A stretch of DNA of 64,000 nt, taken from contig OZ246956.1 in assembly GCA_965232105.1 (NCBI GenBank), forward strand, positions 2,294,001 through 2,358,000. The letters are read 5' to 3'. The notes beneath the pieces were generated by a model, which worked only from the letters and a program-made list of their open reading frames with translations, was not told the origin of the DNA and searched no databases. Below, piece by piece: positions 1 through 9,124 of this stretch; positions within the stretch are counted from its first letter, which is position 1; the number at the start of each line of letters is the position of its first letter. A program made the position numbers and the translations under genes. This DNA comes from Multivorans sp965232105. GTDB taxonomy: Bacteria; Acidobacteriota; Thermoanaerobaculia; Multivoradales; Multivoraceae.

Positions 1-1528
1 CGACTCGGTCACGCTCTACGGTTCGGACCCGGGGCTGCGCCCCGACATCTGGGGCAAGGTCGGCAACTCGGGGGTTTCGATCGCCACGGTCGACGACATG
101 AAGCGGCTCTATTCGGGGTTCGATCTCTGCGATCCGACGACGTCGGTGTCGATGACGATCAACGGCCCGGCGCCGACCATCCTGGCGTTCTTCATGAACG
201 CCGCGGTCGACCAGCAGGTGGAGCGTCACCTGCGGCAGACGGGCGGCCTGGAGCAGGCGCGCGCGGAGATCGACCGGCTTTCCGCCGGCGACGCGCCGGT
301 CTACCGCGGTGAACTGCCGGAGGAGAACGACGGTCTGGGGCTGGCTTTGCTCGGGATCTCCGGCGACCAGGTCGTCGAGCGCGACGTCTACGAGCGGATC
401 CGCGCCGACGCGCTGAGCCGGGTCCGGGGCACGGTCCAGGCCGACATTCTGAAGGAAGACCAGGCCCAGAACACCTGCATCTTCTCGACCGAGTTTTCGC
501 TACGGATGATGGGCGATGTCCAGCAGTTCTTCATCGACCACAACGTCCGCAACTACTACAGCGCCTCGGTCAGCGGCTACCACATCGCGGAGGCCGGAGC
601 GAACCCGATCACCCAGTTGGCGTTCACGCTCGCCAACGGCTTCACGATCGTGGAGTACTACCTGGCGCGGGGGATGGCGGTCGACGACTTTGCCCCCAAC
701 CTCTCGTTCTTCTTCTCGAACGGGATGGACCCCGAGTACGCGGTGATCGGTCGGGTCGCCCGCCGCCTCTGGGCGCGGGCCTTGCGCGAGCGCTACGGCG
801 CCTCCGCCCGCAGCCAGATGCTGAAGTACCACATCCAGACCTCCGGCCGTTCGCTCCACGCCCAGGAGATCCAGTTCAACGACATCCGCACCACGCTGCA
901 GGCGCTGTACGGCATCCTCGACCGCTGCAACTCCCTGCACACGAACGCGTTCGACGAAGCGATCACGACGCCCACCGAGCAGTCCGTGCGCCGGGCGCTG
1001 GCGATCCAGTTGATCATCAACCGCGAGTTCGGCCTCAACCGGAGCGAGAACCCCTGGCAGGGCTCCTTCGCCCTCGACCAGCTCACCGACGCGGTCGAGG
1101 AGGCGGTCTACCTGGAGTTCGAGCGGCTGTCGGAGCGCGGCGGCGTGCTGGCGGCGATGGACACGATGTACCAGCGCTCGAAGATCCAGGACGAGAGCAT
1201 GGAGTACGAGGCGAAGAAGCACGACGGCAGTCTGCCCGTGGTGGGGGTCAACACCTTCCTTGCAGAGGACCAGGAGTTCGCGGAAACGGTCGAGGCGGAG
1301 CTCATCCGCTCGACGGACGAGGAGAAGCGCCGGCAGATCGACAGCCTGGCCGCCTTCCACCGGCGCCACGCGGAGCACGCGCCGGAATGCCTCGAGCGGC
1401 TGCGGGACACAGCTCGCCGTCGCGGCAACGTGTTCGAGGAACTGATGGAGACGGTCAAGCACTGCTCGCTCGGCCAGATCTCGGACGCGCTGTACCGGGT
1501 CGGCGGCGAGTACCGGCGCGGCATGTAG
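1..1528 (+). CDS. icmF: Isobutyryl-CoA mutase, fused type (IcmF), C-terminal part
   Basis: This is the 3' end of an adenosylcobalamin-dependent acyl-CoA mutase gene. The frame is open from base 2, so the gene begins upstream of the window; about 508 residues are visible. The sequence carries the mutase barrel signature GNSGVSIATVDDMK, then TSVSMTINGPAP, FFSNGMDPEY and LKYHIQTSGRSLHAQEIQFN. It stops at VGGEYRRGM with no C-terminal B12 domain, which is the ending expected of IcmF, where the B12 and G-protein (MeaI-like) domains lie at the N terminus, rather than of ordinary methylmalonyl-CoA mutase. IcmF interconverts isobutyryl-CoA and n-butyryl-CoA. A stand-alone large subunit (IcmA type) cannot be excluded because the N terminus is missing. 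The next gene converges on it 11 bp away. Confidence 0.88.
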   Translation, partial: DSVTLYGSDPGLRPDIWGKVGNSGVSIATVDDMKRLYSGFDLCDPTTSVSMTINGPAPTILAFFMNAAVDQQVERHLRQTGGLEQARAEIDRLSAGDAPVYRGELPEENDGLGLALLGISGDQVVERDVYERIRADALSRVRGTVQADILKEDQAQNTCIFSTEFSLRMMGDVQQFFIDHNVRNYYSASVSGYHIAEAGANPITQLAFTLANGFTIVEYYLARGMAVDDFAPNLSFFFSNGMDPEYAVIGRVARRLWARALRERYGASARSQMLKYHIQTSGRSLHAQEIQFNDIRTTLQALYGILDRCNSLHTNAFDEAITTPTEQSVRRALAIQLIINREFGLNRSENPWQGSFALDQLTDAVEEAVYLEFERLSERGGVLAAMDTMYQRSKIQDESMEYEAKKHDGSLPVVGVNTFLAEDQEFAETVEAELIRSTDEEKRRQIDSLAAFHRRHAEHAPECLERLRDTARRRGNVFEELMETVKHCSLGQISDALYRVGGEYRRGM

Positions 1529-1539
1529 CGCGACGGCGC

Positions 1540-2628
1540 CTACCTTCCCGCAGGCTCGTCGGCGCAGCGGAACGCCGACGTGTCGCTCCTGGTTGCGGCC
1601 GTTCTTCCCTGCGCGTTGCCGTGCGTCCAACGCTTGCCGTTCGGACCTGTGATCCAGAGGTTGAACTCCAGAGTGGTGACCGGGGCCGCGAACGCCCAGC
1701 GATGGCCGTTATGGGAACAGGCGTCGAGGACCTTGACCAGGACCTCCGCGTTCTCGCGGTCGAAGAACCAGAGCAGGCCCGATTGGCCCGAAGCCCAGAT
1801 GCCGGACTTCGCCTGGCCCACCTGTCCGTCCGGCGTGCGATAGCACATCGCTACCTCGTAGCCGCCGTCGAACTGAAGCGCCGTCGTTGTCGGGGTGCAG
1901 CCTGAGGACGGCGGCGGTGGATCCGGGTCGGGATCCGGCGTTGGAGGCGGCCCCGACTCCTGAAGAACGAAGGTCAGCCTCGCCATCGGAGCGTTCGAGA
2001 ACTTCCCCTGACCTCGGATGCTGGCGATCGTGCCCCGGGGGTTCGTCGCCCGGTTGTTGAGCGAGAATTCCGTTCCGTCTTCCGTTCCGGCGTCGTAGGG
2101 GAAGAGATCCCGGCTGATCGTCGCTTGCCAACCCTCGCCGTTCCGCAAGGACAAACCCGAAACGCCGACGAACCAGTCCGGACTGGGGCCGATCATCGAC
2201 AGCAGCGTGACCAGCGGGTGCGCCGTGCTCGCTTCGATCGTGAAGGTCGTCGTTCCGGTGGGCCCGGCCGGCGCAGGCCGGCGGATCAACGCTTTCCGGT
2301 CGGCGGCCGGAACGGCGTTGTACTCGCTCACGAAGCGCGAAGTCACGCCGAGTTCGGCGACGGCTTCCACGCCCGGGGTCGCCTGGCCGTCCGGCGCCCA
2401 GAACGTGACGTCGCTGTTGTGGACGGCGCCGATCAGGGTCGTGAAGTGAGCGCCGCCGACTACGCCGTCCGGCGTGCTCGCCGCGTTCCACATCCCCTCG
2501 AAAGTCACGCTGTAGGTCGCGGATGCCGGCTGCTGAGCGCCGGTTGAGACTGGCGAACCGAGCGTGGCCAGCAGAAGGGCGACGCCCGCCCAGGGAGCTG
2601 CCACGAGACGCGCGCGTCCGGGCGCCAT
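1540..2628 (-). CDS. Secreted spondin-domain protein with shared C-terminal domain
   Basis: Predicted 362-residue secreted protein. I start it at the ATG at 2628, two bases after the stop of the upstream gene, because the signal peptide (hydrophobic AGVALLLATLG, cleavage near residue 32) follows directly; an in-frame ATG at 2685 would put 19 odd residues before it. Residues about 36-215 look like a Spondin_N domain: MWNAAS, GAHFTTLIGAVHNSDV, then PSPDWFVGVSGLSLR and LFPYDAGTEDGTEFSL. A Pro/Asp linker leads to a C-terminal domain (about 242-350) with core WFFDRENAEVLVKVLD and three or four cysteines, also present in four other proteins of this window. Function unknown; an extracellular binding role is an inference. 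Probably co-transcribed with the gene before it. Confidence 0.85.
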   Translation of the reverse strand: MAPGRARLVAAPWAGVALLLATLGSPVSTGAQQPASATYSVTFEGMWNAASTPDGVVGGAHFTTLIGAVHNSDVTFWAPDGQATPGVEAVAELGVTSRFVSEYNAVPAADRKALIRRPAPAGPTGTTTFTIEASTAHPLVTLLSMIGPSPDWFVGVSGLSLRNGEGWQATISRDLFPYDAGTEDGTEFSLNNRATNPRGTIASIRGQGKFSNAPMARLTFVLQESGPPPTPDPDPDPPPPSSGCTPTTTALQFDGGYEVAMCYRTPDGQVGQAKSGIWASGQSGLLWFFDRENAEVLVKVLDACSHNGHRWAFAAPVTTLEFNLWITGPNGKRWTHGNAQGRTAATRSDTSAFRCADEPAGR

Positions 2629-2630
2629 CG

Positions 2631-4244
2631 TCAGCGGGTTTCCAACCAGCTTCCCGCTGTTACCGTTCTGCCCTCGATCCTGCAAGTGCCGGCGTCACAT
2701 GTGTAGCGGTAGGGCCGCCTTTCGACGTAGCCGTTTCTCGAGCATTGCACGGTGGTCACGCCGCCGCTCGAACCAAACGAGCAGCCGCTCAACCCACCGT
2801 TGAAAGACCATGAATCGGAGGGCAAGGTCGAGATCACATCGCCCACGTCGTACCTTGTTCCGGAATCACCGCCTCCGTCTCCACCGTCACCGTCTCCATC
2901 GTCACCACCGTCTCCATCGTCACCACCGTCTCCGCCGTCACCACCGCCACCGTCGCCGTCCCCATCGTCGGTCTCGTCCGAGCAACTGAACGCGCGGAGG
3001 TCCGACTTCGTCGTCGCGGTGACGCCCTGCCTGTTGCTGTGCGTCCAGCGCTTGCCGTTCGGCCCCGTCACCCGGAGGTTGAACTCCAGGGTGGTAACGG
3101 GCGCCACGAAGGCCCAGCGGTGACCGTTGTTCGAGCAACCGTCCAGCACCTTGACCAGGACCTCCGCGTTCTCTCGGTTGAAGAACCAGAGCAGGCCCGC
3201 CTGGCTCGAAGCCCAGACGCCGGACTTGGCCTGGCCTTCCTCCCCCTCGGGCGTGCGATAGCACATGCTGACCTTGTAGCCGCCGTCGAACTGAAGGGCT
3301 GTCGTCGTCGGCGTGCAGCCGGAGCCGGCAGGTGGAGGTGGCGGATCCGGATCGGGGTCCGGGTCCGGCGTCGGCGTGCTGCCGCCATGGTCCACGCCCA
3401 GCCGGATGAAGTAGGCCGTGACTTCCGTGTCTCTGGTCCATGAGCCCCAACTGGCGCCTTGCGCCCTTCGGGCCCGCCAGTAATTCCTCGTGCCGCCCTG
3501 ACCGTTGCGATCTTCGACGAAGAGCTTGCCGCTCGAGTTTGGCCACCGGACGCTCAGCCAAGTGTCACCGCTTCCGAGTCGCTGCCCAGTGATGTCGCCA
3601 GCGACTTCAAGGCAGCCCCACGTGCCTCTCTCGAAGCCCTCGAAGCCCGGGGTCCTCGAAGTGTCTGCGGAGTACTCAGCCAATCGACTGCCCGGTCGCC
3701 CACCGGAATCGCGATAGAAGATCAAGTCGAACGAAACGTGTGCATTGCCGTCGGTTTCGGGTCGACCGAAACACACGGTGGCGGACGTGACGGTTCCGGC
3801 ACGAGGCAATCGAAACCGCTGCGCGTACTCCTGATCGTGAGCGTTCGTGATGTTTGTGAAGGCTTCGGGGTCATCGTCGTCGTACTTGTACTCGGTCGTT
3901 GCCGCCGAAGCGACTCCGGTGAGCTCGGTCGGTTCCGCCGCCGCCGTTGCCTCGACCAGCGAGAAGTCGCCGGCCCCGTAGTGGATGACTCCGCCACTGA
4001 CGGACTCCTTGGAGAAGACCTGTTCGCCTGACGCGCCGAGCGGCTCCTCCGTGGCCGCCAGCAGATCCCGCCCCTGCTGAGCGGTCGCGGGCGCCGCCAC
4101 GAGCAAGGCCAGGAACAGCAGGGATGCACCGGCTGCACCTGTTGACAGTCGAGTCGAGGACAGCGGCCGCGTTGAGGAAATCTGACTATGCAGTGTCGGC
4201 CTTTGGGGAGAATTCCGAGCGTCCAGCAGGGGCAAGCTGATCAT
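2631..4244 (-). CDS. Secreted protein with shared C-terminal domain and Asp/Gly tract
   Basis: 537-residue secreted protein that I do not recognise. A long n-region (about 38 residues) precedes a hydrophobic stretch ending in PATAQQ, the likely signal cleavage site. Residues about 60-290 are a beta-rich region of unknown family. A PDPDPDPDPPPPP linker then leads to the same domain found in its neighbours (core WFFNRENAEVLVKVLDGCS, about 305-415). After it come a strongly acidic Asp/Gly tract (about 415-450) and a cysteine-containing tail of about 80 residues (GDVISTLPSDSWSFNGG, TCDAGTCRIEGR). The GGAGG Shine-Dalgarno lies 11 bases before the ATG. The spondin-domain gene follows 2 bp after its stop, so the two are likely one operon. 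Confidence 0.82.
   Translation of the reverse strand: MISLPLLDARNSPQRPTLHSQISSTRPLSSTRLSTGAAGASLLFLALLVAAPATAQQGRDLLAATEEPLGASGEQVFSKESVSGGVIHYGAGDFSLVEATAAAEPTELTGVASAATTEYKYDDDDPEAFTNITNAHDQEYAQRFRLPRAGTVTSATVCFGRPETDGNAHVSFDLIFYRDSGGRPGSRLAEYSADTSRTPGFEGFERGTWGCLEVAGDITGQRLGSGDTWLSVRWPNSSGKLFVEDRNGQGGTRNYWRARRAQGASWGSWTRDTEVTAYFIRLGVDHGGSTPTPDPDPDPDPPPPPAGSGCTPTTTALQFDGGYKVSMCYRTPEGEEGQAKSGVWASSQAGLLWFFNRENAEVLVKVLDGCSNNGHRWAFVAPVTTLEFNLRVTGPNGKRWTHSNRQGVTATTKSDLRAFSCSDETDDGDGDGGGGDGGDGGDDGDGGDDGDGDGGDGGGDSGTRYDVGDVISTLPSDSWSFNGGLSGCSFGSSGGVTTVQCSRNGYVERRPYRYTCDAGTCRIEGRTVTAGSWLETR
2893..2946. repeat. 18-bp tandem repeat inside coding sequence
   Basis: Three consecutive 18-bp units (TCTCCATCGTCACCACCG on the plus strand), the third with two substitutions, inside a longer degenerate stretch from about 2868 to 2975. 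It encodes the Asp/Gly-rich tract of the secreted protein on the minus strand. Being a multiple of three, changes in copy number would keep the frame. Confidence 0.85.
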
Positions 4245-4279
4245 TGGAACCGAGTACCTCCAGGGTGAATCTTCGTCTG

Positions 4280-4285
4280 ACTATA
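4280..4285 (-). promoter_or_regulatory. Candidate -10 element for the secreted-protein pair
   Basis: TATAGT on the minus strand, 36 bases before the ATG at 4244, in an otherwise GC-rich gap of 124 bp. I see no convincing -35 hexamer at the usual distance. A similar TATAGT lies ahead of the Xre antitoxin gene at 26525-26530. Confidence 0.4.
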
Positions 4286-4368
4286 GCCGTCGGCAAGGGT
4301 GTAGTGGCGCACCAGGAGGTGTAGCCGGTCGGTCGGCTGGGCGCCGCCCCGAAGGCGCTTTGTCGCGG

Positions 4369-7086
4369 TCAGGCGTCGTCCGGGATCAGGCCCATCTCCC
4401 GGGCCCGCCGGACGGCCTCCGCGCGATTGCGGGCGCCCAACTTGGAGAAGAGGCTCCGCAGGTGATACCTCACGCCGTGCCTGCTCAAGCCCAGCTCGGC
4501 CGCGACCTCCTTGTCCTGGCGGCCCTCAAGCCGCCGCAGGACGTCAAGCTCGCGTTCGCTGAGCGGCGGGGTTGAACCGTCGTCGGCGCCGCACATCGCC
4601 AGCAGTGAACGCGCGGCTTGTCGATGGGATGCGTCGGCGCCCTGGTCGAGGTACCTCCGCAATGCATCGGCGCAGGTTGCGCGATCCCGCACCAACGGCC
4701 ATGCGTATGGTGATTCCGCGAACAGCCTCAGATACTCGGTCAGACGGCGCAGGCTGGCCCGGGTGTCGCCGGCTTGCTGTTCCAGCGCGACGGACAACGC
4801 CAGGGCGCGCATCTCGACCGTGCGGAGGCCCAGCTCTGCGGAAACCGCGTGCAACCGGCGCAGCAGCGAACGCGCTTCGTTCCACCGTCGGCCTGCTATC
4901 AACAGACGAGTGCGCGCTTCCGAAACGGCCTCCATTTCCCTCCAGCTCTGAGCCGTCAGATCAACGCAGTCGGCAGGGTCCTCTGGCAGCGTCTCGCGTC
5001 GCCACGCGCGTTCAGCCTCCGCCACGCGGCCGGCGGTCACCAGTACCGATATCCGTAGCGCCACGGTCAGTCTCACGAAGGTGGTCAACCCGGCCCGACG
5101 GGATCGAAGCACCAACCTGTTCGCCAGCGCCAGGGCTTTGTCGACGCTTCCGGACCGTAGTCTGTTGCCGATCAACACGTTGCTGGCCGTCGCGAAGTAC
5201 GAGAAGGGCACGCCGAGGCTCATCAACAGCCTCAGTACGCCGGGCGGGTCGGCGGCGACCGAACCGGGGTTGCATTCCAGGGCGACTTCGTACCGAACGA
5301 CGTCGCAGCTCGTCATCGCCGTAGGGTCGAGCAGGAAGCACTTCCTGGCGGTTTGGCGTGCTCTGCGGAAGTGGTCCCGGGCATCCTGCAAACGACCTCT
5401 CGCGAAGTCGATCTGGCCGTGCAGGATTCCTCCGTACAGCACGATGTAGTCCGTCCCAGCGAACTCGAGGGCCGCGGAGAGCCTGTCGAGAGCGATGTCG
5501 AATTCCCCCTTCAGAAAGTGCAGGATGCAGAGCCCGTACTCGATTCCACCGCGATCGGCCGGCTCCAGATCCACCGCTGTCGTCAGCCGTGCGATATCGC
5601 GAAACGAGGTCTCCGGCCAGTCCGACCCGACCGGAGAGACGCCGTACAGCGCCAGGCCGAAACGAACGGTGAAGTCCTCCAGGAGGTAGCGGACATCGCC
5701 ATTGTCGTCGCTGGAGGTTGTTGAGCGGGGACACGCCTTGTAGAGCGCTCGAGCCTCATCGCCTCGCCCGGCGAGCGCCAGCGCCATGCATCTGAGGAGC
5801 TTCAGTCGCGGCGATTCGGAAACGGCATCGTCGGTCAGCAGGCGATTCGCTTGCTGCAACTCCGGGACGCCGTTGCGGACCCAGAGGCGTACGCCGCCTG
5901 CCCGCTCGGCAATCCTGCCGGCGAGGAACGGATCGCGCCCCTCGATCGCGTGACGCATCGCTGTTGTTGTCTCGCGGCGTTTCGCCATCGCGGCGGCGAT
6001 TCGCCGATGGACAGCGGCAAACCGGTCCGGGTCTTCGCGAAGCCGCCTGCCGGAGCAGTGCTCGCGCACCAGCGGATGCAGCCGCCAACGCCGGGTTCCA
6101 CCGTCGTTCAGCGGTTCGAGCAGCCCCGTCAGCACGGCCATCGACTCGAGGCGGCGCATCGAGTCGCTGTGTTGCAGAACTTCGTCCAACAGGTCCGGTT
6201 CGATCCAATCGAGCAGCGACATGTCCAGAACGAAGTCCCGGTCGCGGCGCCCGAGCTTCGCCAACAGGCGGGACTCCATCCAGTTCCCGACGAACCCATC
6301 CGCCCTGGCGTGGCCGTCGTTCGCTTCGCGTTCCATGCTGTTCCGGGAGATGCGCAGTGCGACCGGCCATCCGGCCGAACGGTCGATCTCTTTCGTCAGC
6401 GCGCGACGCGAGAGGCGCAGGTCGAAGAACCTGGCCACCTCCGCTCGGGAGAACCTCAAGTCCTCCGTTTCCAGCGCCCGCGCGTGACCGCCCAGCAGGG
6501 GACTGGCCACGTCCAGGCCGTCCGGGATCTCGCGGCCCGCGAACACGAGGTGCAGGTTGGAGGGCCCGCGTCGGAGGAGGAACGCGAGGAGCGGGACGGA
6601 GGCGGAGTTCAGACGCTCCAACTCGTCGAAGGCGATGACGAAGGGTCTTCCGAACGACTCGATGGCGTGGACGACCATGCCGATTCGGCTTGCCGGTCCG
6701 CCGGAGGCCTCTTCCGCGAGCGCCGCGTCGGGGACGCCGAGACCGAGAAGGTCCAGGCCCGCGCTGGCGCAGGAGAACGCGATGTACACGTCGAGCACGC
6801 CGGGTTCATCGTTCTCGTCGAGCGAAACCCAGGCCGTGGGAACCCGGTCCCGGCGAAGCCGGCGGCAACATTCCGCCATCAGGGTCGTCTTGCCGAATCC
6901 GCCGGAGGCTCTCAGCACGGTGAGCCGGCGGCGCGTGGGCAGCGCCCGCTCCTCGAGTTCGGGCCGCGGGAGATAGCCCGCCACCCGGTCCGGGATCGCA
7001 ATCTTCCGCCGTAGCAACCAGGGAAATGCGTCGGTGGGAAAGGACGCTGCGGGCGCTCCTCGCGCCGTTCGGCCTTCTATCCGCAC
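4369..7086 (-). CDS. MalT/LuxR-type ATP-dependent transcriptional regulator
   Basis: Large STAND-type regulator, about 905 residues from the chosen start. An N-terminal P-loop (SGGFGKTT, residues about 61-68) and a Walker-B-like FVIAFDELERL mark the NTPase domain. A long helical TPR-like sensor region follows, then a C-terminal LuxR helix-turn-helix (LSERELDVLRRLEGR, KEVAAELGLSRHGVRYHL). Members of this family bind a ligand, oligomerise with ATP and activate transcription. The only ATG (7176) would overlap the end of the upstream phosphatase gene by 100 bp, inside its conserved C-terminal domain; a GTG at 7086 overlaps by only 10 bp and I prefer it, though no good Shine-Dalgarno supports it. 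It sits between genes for secreted proteins that share a domain, so they are plausible targets (inference). Confidence 0.85.
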   Translation of the reverse strand: MRIEGRTARGAPAASFPTDAFPWLLRRKIAIPDRVAGYLPRPELEERALPTRRRLTVLRASGGFGKTTLMAECCRRLRRDRVPTAWVSLDENDEPGVLDVYIAFSCASAGLDLLGLGVPDAALAEEASGGPASRIGMVVHAIESFGRPFVIAFDELERLNSASVPLLAFLLRRGPSNLHLVFAGREIPDGLDVASPLLGGHARALETEDLRFSRAEVARFFDLRLSRRALTKEIDRSAGWPVALRISRNSMEREANDGHARADGFVGNWMESRLLAKLGRRDRDFVLDMSLLDWIEPDLLDEVLQHSDSMRRLESMAVLTGLLEPLNDGGTRRWRLHPLVREHCSGRRLREDPDRFAAVHRRIAAAMAKRRETTTAMRHAIEGRDPFLAGRIAERAGGVRLWVRNGVPELQQANRLLTDDAVSESPRLKLLRCMALALAGRGDEARALYKACPRSTTSSDDNGDVRYLLEDFTVRFGLALYGVSPVGSDWPETSFRDIARLTTAVDLEPADRGGIEYGLCILHFLKGEFDIALDRLSAALEFAGTDYIVLYGGILHGQIDFARGRLQDARDHFRRARQTARKCFLLDPTAMTSCDVVRYEVALECNPGSVAADPPGVLRLLMSLGVPFSYFATASNVLIGNRLRSGSVDKALALANRLVLRSRRAGLTTFVRLTVALRISVLVTAGRVAEAERAWRRETLPEDPADCVDLTAQSWREMEAVSEARTRLLIAGRRWNEARSLLRRLHAVSAELGLRTVEMRALALSVALEQQAGDTRASLRRLTEYLRLFAESPYAWPLVRDRATCADALRRYLDQGADASHRQAARSLLAMCGADDGSTPPLSERELDVLRRLEGRQDKEVAAELGLSRHGVRYHLRSLFSKLGARNRAEAVRRAREMGLIPDDA

Positions 7087-8981
7087 GGGAACGCCGTGAG
7101 GTCGCCCTTCGTGGCGGCGGTCATCCCCTGGCGGTTGCCGTGCGTCCAGCGTGTACCGTCGGGCGCCGTCACCCACAGAGTGAAGTCAAGCGTGGTCACC
7201 GGCGCCACGAACACCCAACGGTGCTCATTGCTCGCGCACCCGTTCAGGACCTTGACGAGGACCTCGGGGTTCTCGCGGCCGAAGAACCACAGAATGCCGC
7301 CCTCGCCGGACCACGCTTCGGCCTTGGCCTGGCCTTCCTCCCCGCCTGGCGTGACGTAGCACATGCTGACCTCGTAGCCGCCGTCGAACTGAAGCGCCGT
7401 GGTCGTCGGGGTGCAGCTTCCCTCGCTCGGAGGCGGCGGTGTCGGGGTCGGATCCGGGTCGGGATCGGGGTCCGGGTCCGGCTGGGGCGGGCGTGCGCTT
7501 CCCCTGCCGGCGAAGCCGTCCTTGATCCAGTCGAACACCTTCGTGTTGGGCACGGTGCCACGCACGTTCTCCGCGGTACGGCCGACCGCGTAAATCATCA
7601 CGTCTTCCCCGGCGTGCGTCTCCAGGAACAGCGGGACCGTTGCCTCCTGCCGGTACGCCGTGTGGCTGGTGCTCGAAGGAACGGCGCCGCCGTGGCCGGC
7701 CGTCCTGTCGCTGTTCGGATTGACGCGCGAGCCGCTGCGATGTCCCGGCCCGTTGGCGTAGCCCAGGATGGTGTAGGGAATGCCGCCCGAGTCTCCGCTC
7801 TCCGAGATCGTGCCTCCGCTGTCGATGTCGTGGACGGTTCCCAGGATGCCATGGTAAGGCTGGTTGCGGAACGACGCGGGCACCGAGCGGGGCGTGTAGC
7901 GCAGGTCGCCGAGCTGTCGCATCGGGTAGCCGGCGATCGTGAAGACGTGGCTGTGGTCGGCCGTCGCGAGGATCAGGGTCCTGTTGAGATTCACGCTTCG
8001 CTGTGCGGCGCTGATCGCACGATCGAACATCCGGGTGTCGGTGAAGGCGCGATATGCATTCCCCTCGTGGTGCGCGTGGTCGATTCGGCCAGATTCGACC
8101 ATCAGGAACCAGGGCTTTCCCGTCGCGCCCAGAATCTGGATCGCCTTTCTCGTCATCTCCTCCAGGCTCGGCTGGTCGCTGCTCCGGTCCGCCTCGTACG
8201 CCAGGTGACTCGAAGCGAACAGGCCGATCGCGCGGCCGGAACCGCCCAGCGAGTTGAGTCCCTGCCGGTTCCAGACGTAGCGATAGCCGCGCTGCCGCAG
8301 TTCGTTTCGGAGGTCACGGCCGTCTGTTCGCCGTCCCGCGAGGCTCTCGTCATCGGTCGCCGAAGCGGGAAGGAAATGCCGCCGGCCGCCTCCGAAGATG
8401 ACGTGCAGCCCATCCCCGAGTCGGGTGTTGAAGCCCGCTCCACCGGGTACCGCTTGCGCGGCGATCTCGTTCTCCAGGTTGCGGTCGTTGACATGGGCGA
8501 ACACGCCCGCGGGGGTCGCGTGGGTGACGCGCGTTGTCGTGACGATGCCGACCGCATACCCCATCGAGATGGCCAACTCGCCGATGTTCGTCAGCCGCGG
8601 GCCGTTGCCGTTGCCGGTGAAGTCCGCGTACTCGGTGGCCGGGCCGTAGCCGATCACGCCCGTATTCGTGTTGACGCCGGTCATCATCGCCGACATCGTG
8701 GCGGCGCTGTCCGGCGTGATGTAGTCGGCCGACGCCGTCCTCGATACAGCGGTGTAGGGCATGCGGTCCAGCGCCAGTTGCCCGTCGACGCCGACCGTCG
8801 CGATGCGAGTCGACGTGACGGTCGACACGCCCATGCCGTCGCCGACGAAGAGGATGACGTTGTTCTTCTGCGCCGAGGCAGGCAATGCCGCCACCAGCAG
8901 GAACGCAATCGTCGAGACAGTGCAGGACACCGACGCGAGACGCCTGAGCGCGCCTCGGACCGATACGAAGAGACTCTCCAT
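7077..8981 (-). CDS. Secreted alkaline phosphatase (PhoA family) with shared C-terminal domain
   Basis: 634-residue exported phosphomonoesterase. The start is the ATG at 8981, preceded by GGAGG at 7 bases; an earlier in-frame Met at 9074 lacks this. The signal peptide ends near ASAQ (residue 38). The metal and catalytic motifs of alkaline phosphatase are visible: NVILFVGDGMG (Asp48), TPDSAATMSAMMTG with nucleophile Ser92, VTTTRVTHATPA, ESGRIDHAHHEGN and ATADHSHVF. The catalytic domain ends near residue 515. A PDPDPDPDPDPTPTPPPP linker and the roughly 110-residue domain seen in neighbouring secreted proteins (WFFGRENPEVLVKVLNGC) follow. The appended domain is not part of classical PhoA; it may anchor the enzyme to the cell surface or a matrix (inference). 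The LuxR-type regulator begins at its 3' end. Confidence 0.93.
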   Translation of the reverse strand: MESLFVSVRGALRRLASVSCTVSTIAFLLVAALPASAQKNNVILFVGDGMGVSTVTSTRIATVGVDGQLALDRMPYTAVSRTASADYITPDSAATMSAMMTGVNTNTGVIGYGPATEYADFTGNGNGPRLTNIGELAISMGYAVGIVTTTRVTHATPAGVFAHVNDRNLENEIAAQAVPGGAGFNTRLGDGLHVIFGGGRRHFLPASATDDESLAGRRTDGRDLRNELRQRGYRYVWNRQGLNSLGGSGRAIGLFASSHLAYEADRSSDQPSLEEMTRKAIQILGATGKPWFLMVESGRIDHAHHEGNAYRAFTDTRMFDRAISAAQRSVNLNRTLILATADHSHVFTIAGYPMRQLGDLRYTPRSVPASFRNQPYHGILGTVHDIDSGGTISESGDSGGIPYTILGYANGPGHRSGSRVNPNSDRTAGHGGAVPSSTSHTAYRQEATVPLFLETHAGEDVMIYAVGRTAENVRGTVPNTKVFDWIKDGFAGRGSARPPQPDPDPDPDPDPTPTPPPPSEGSCTPTTTALQFDGGYEVSMCYVTPGGEEGQAKAEAWSGEGGILWFFGRENPEVLVKVLNGCASNEHRWVFVAPVTTLDFTLWVTAPDGTRWTHGNRQGMTAATKGDLTAFPCG

Positions 8982-9124
8982 GGGCCGACCTCCGTCTTTG
9001 TGGCCCGGCTCCCGGCAGGAGACCTCGCTGTCGGGACCGGACCGCTGTGTGAGGGTGATGTTGCGTTCCGTCAAGGATAGGTGATCTGGCCGGGGCGAAG
9101 GGGGACTGCTACATTCCTGCGCCC

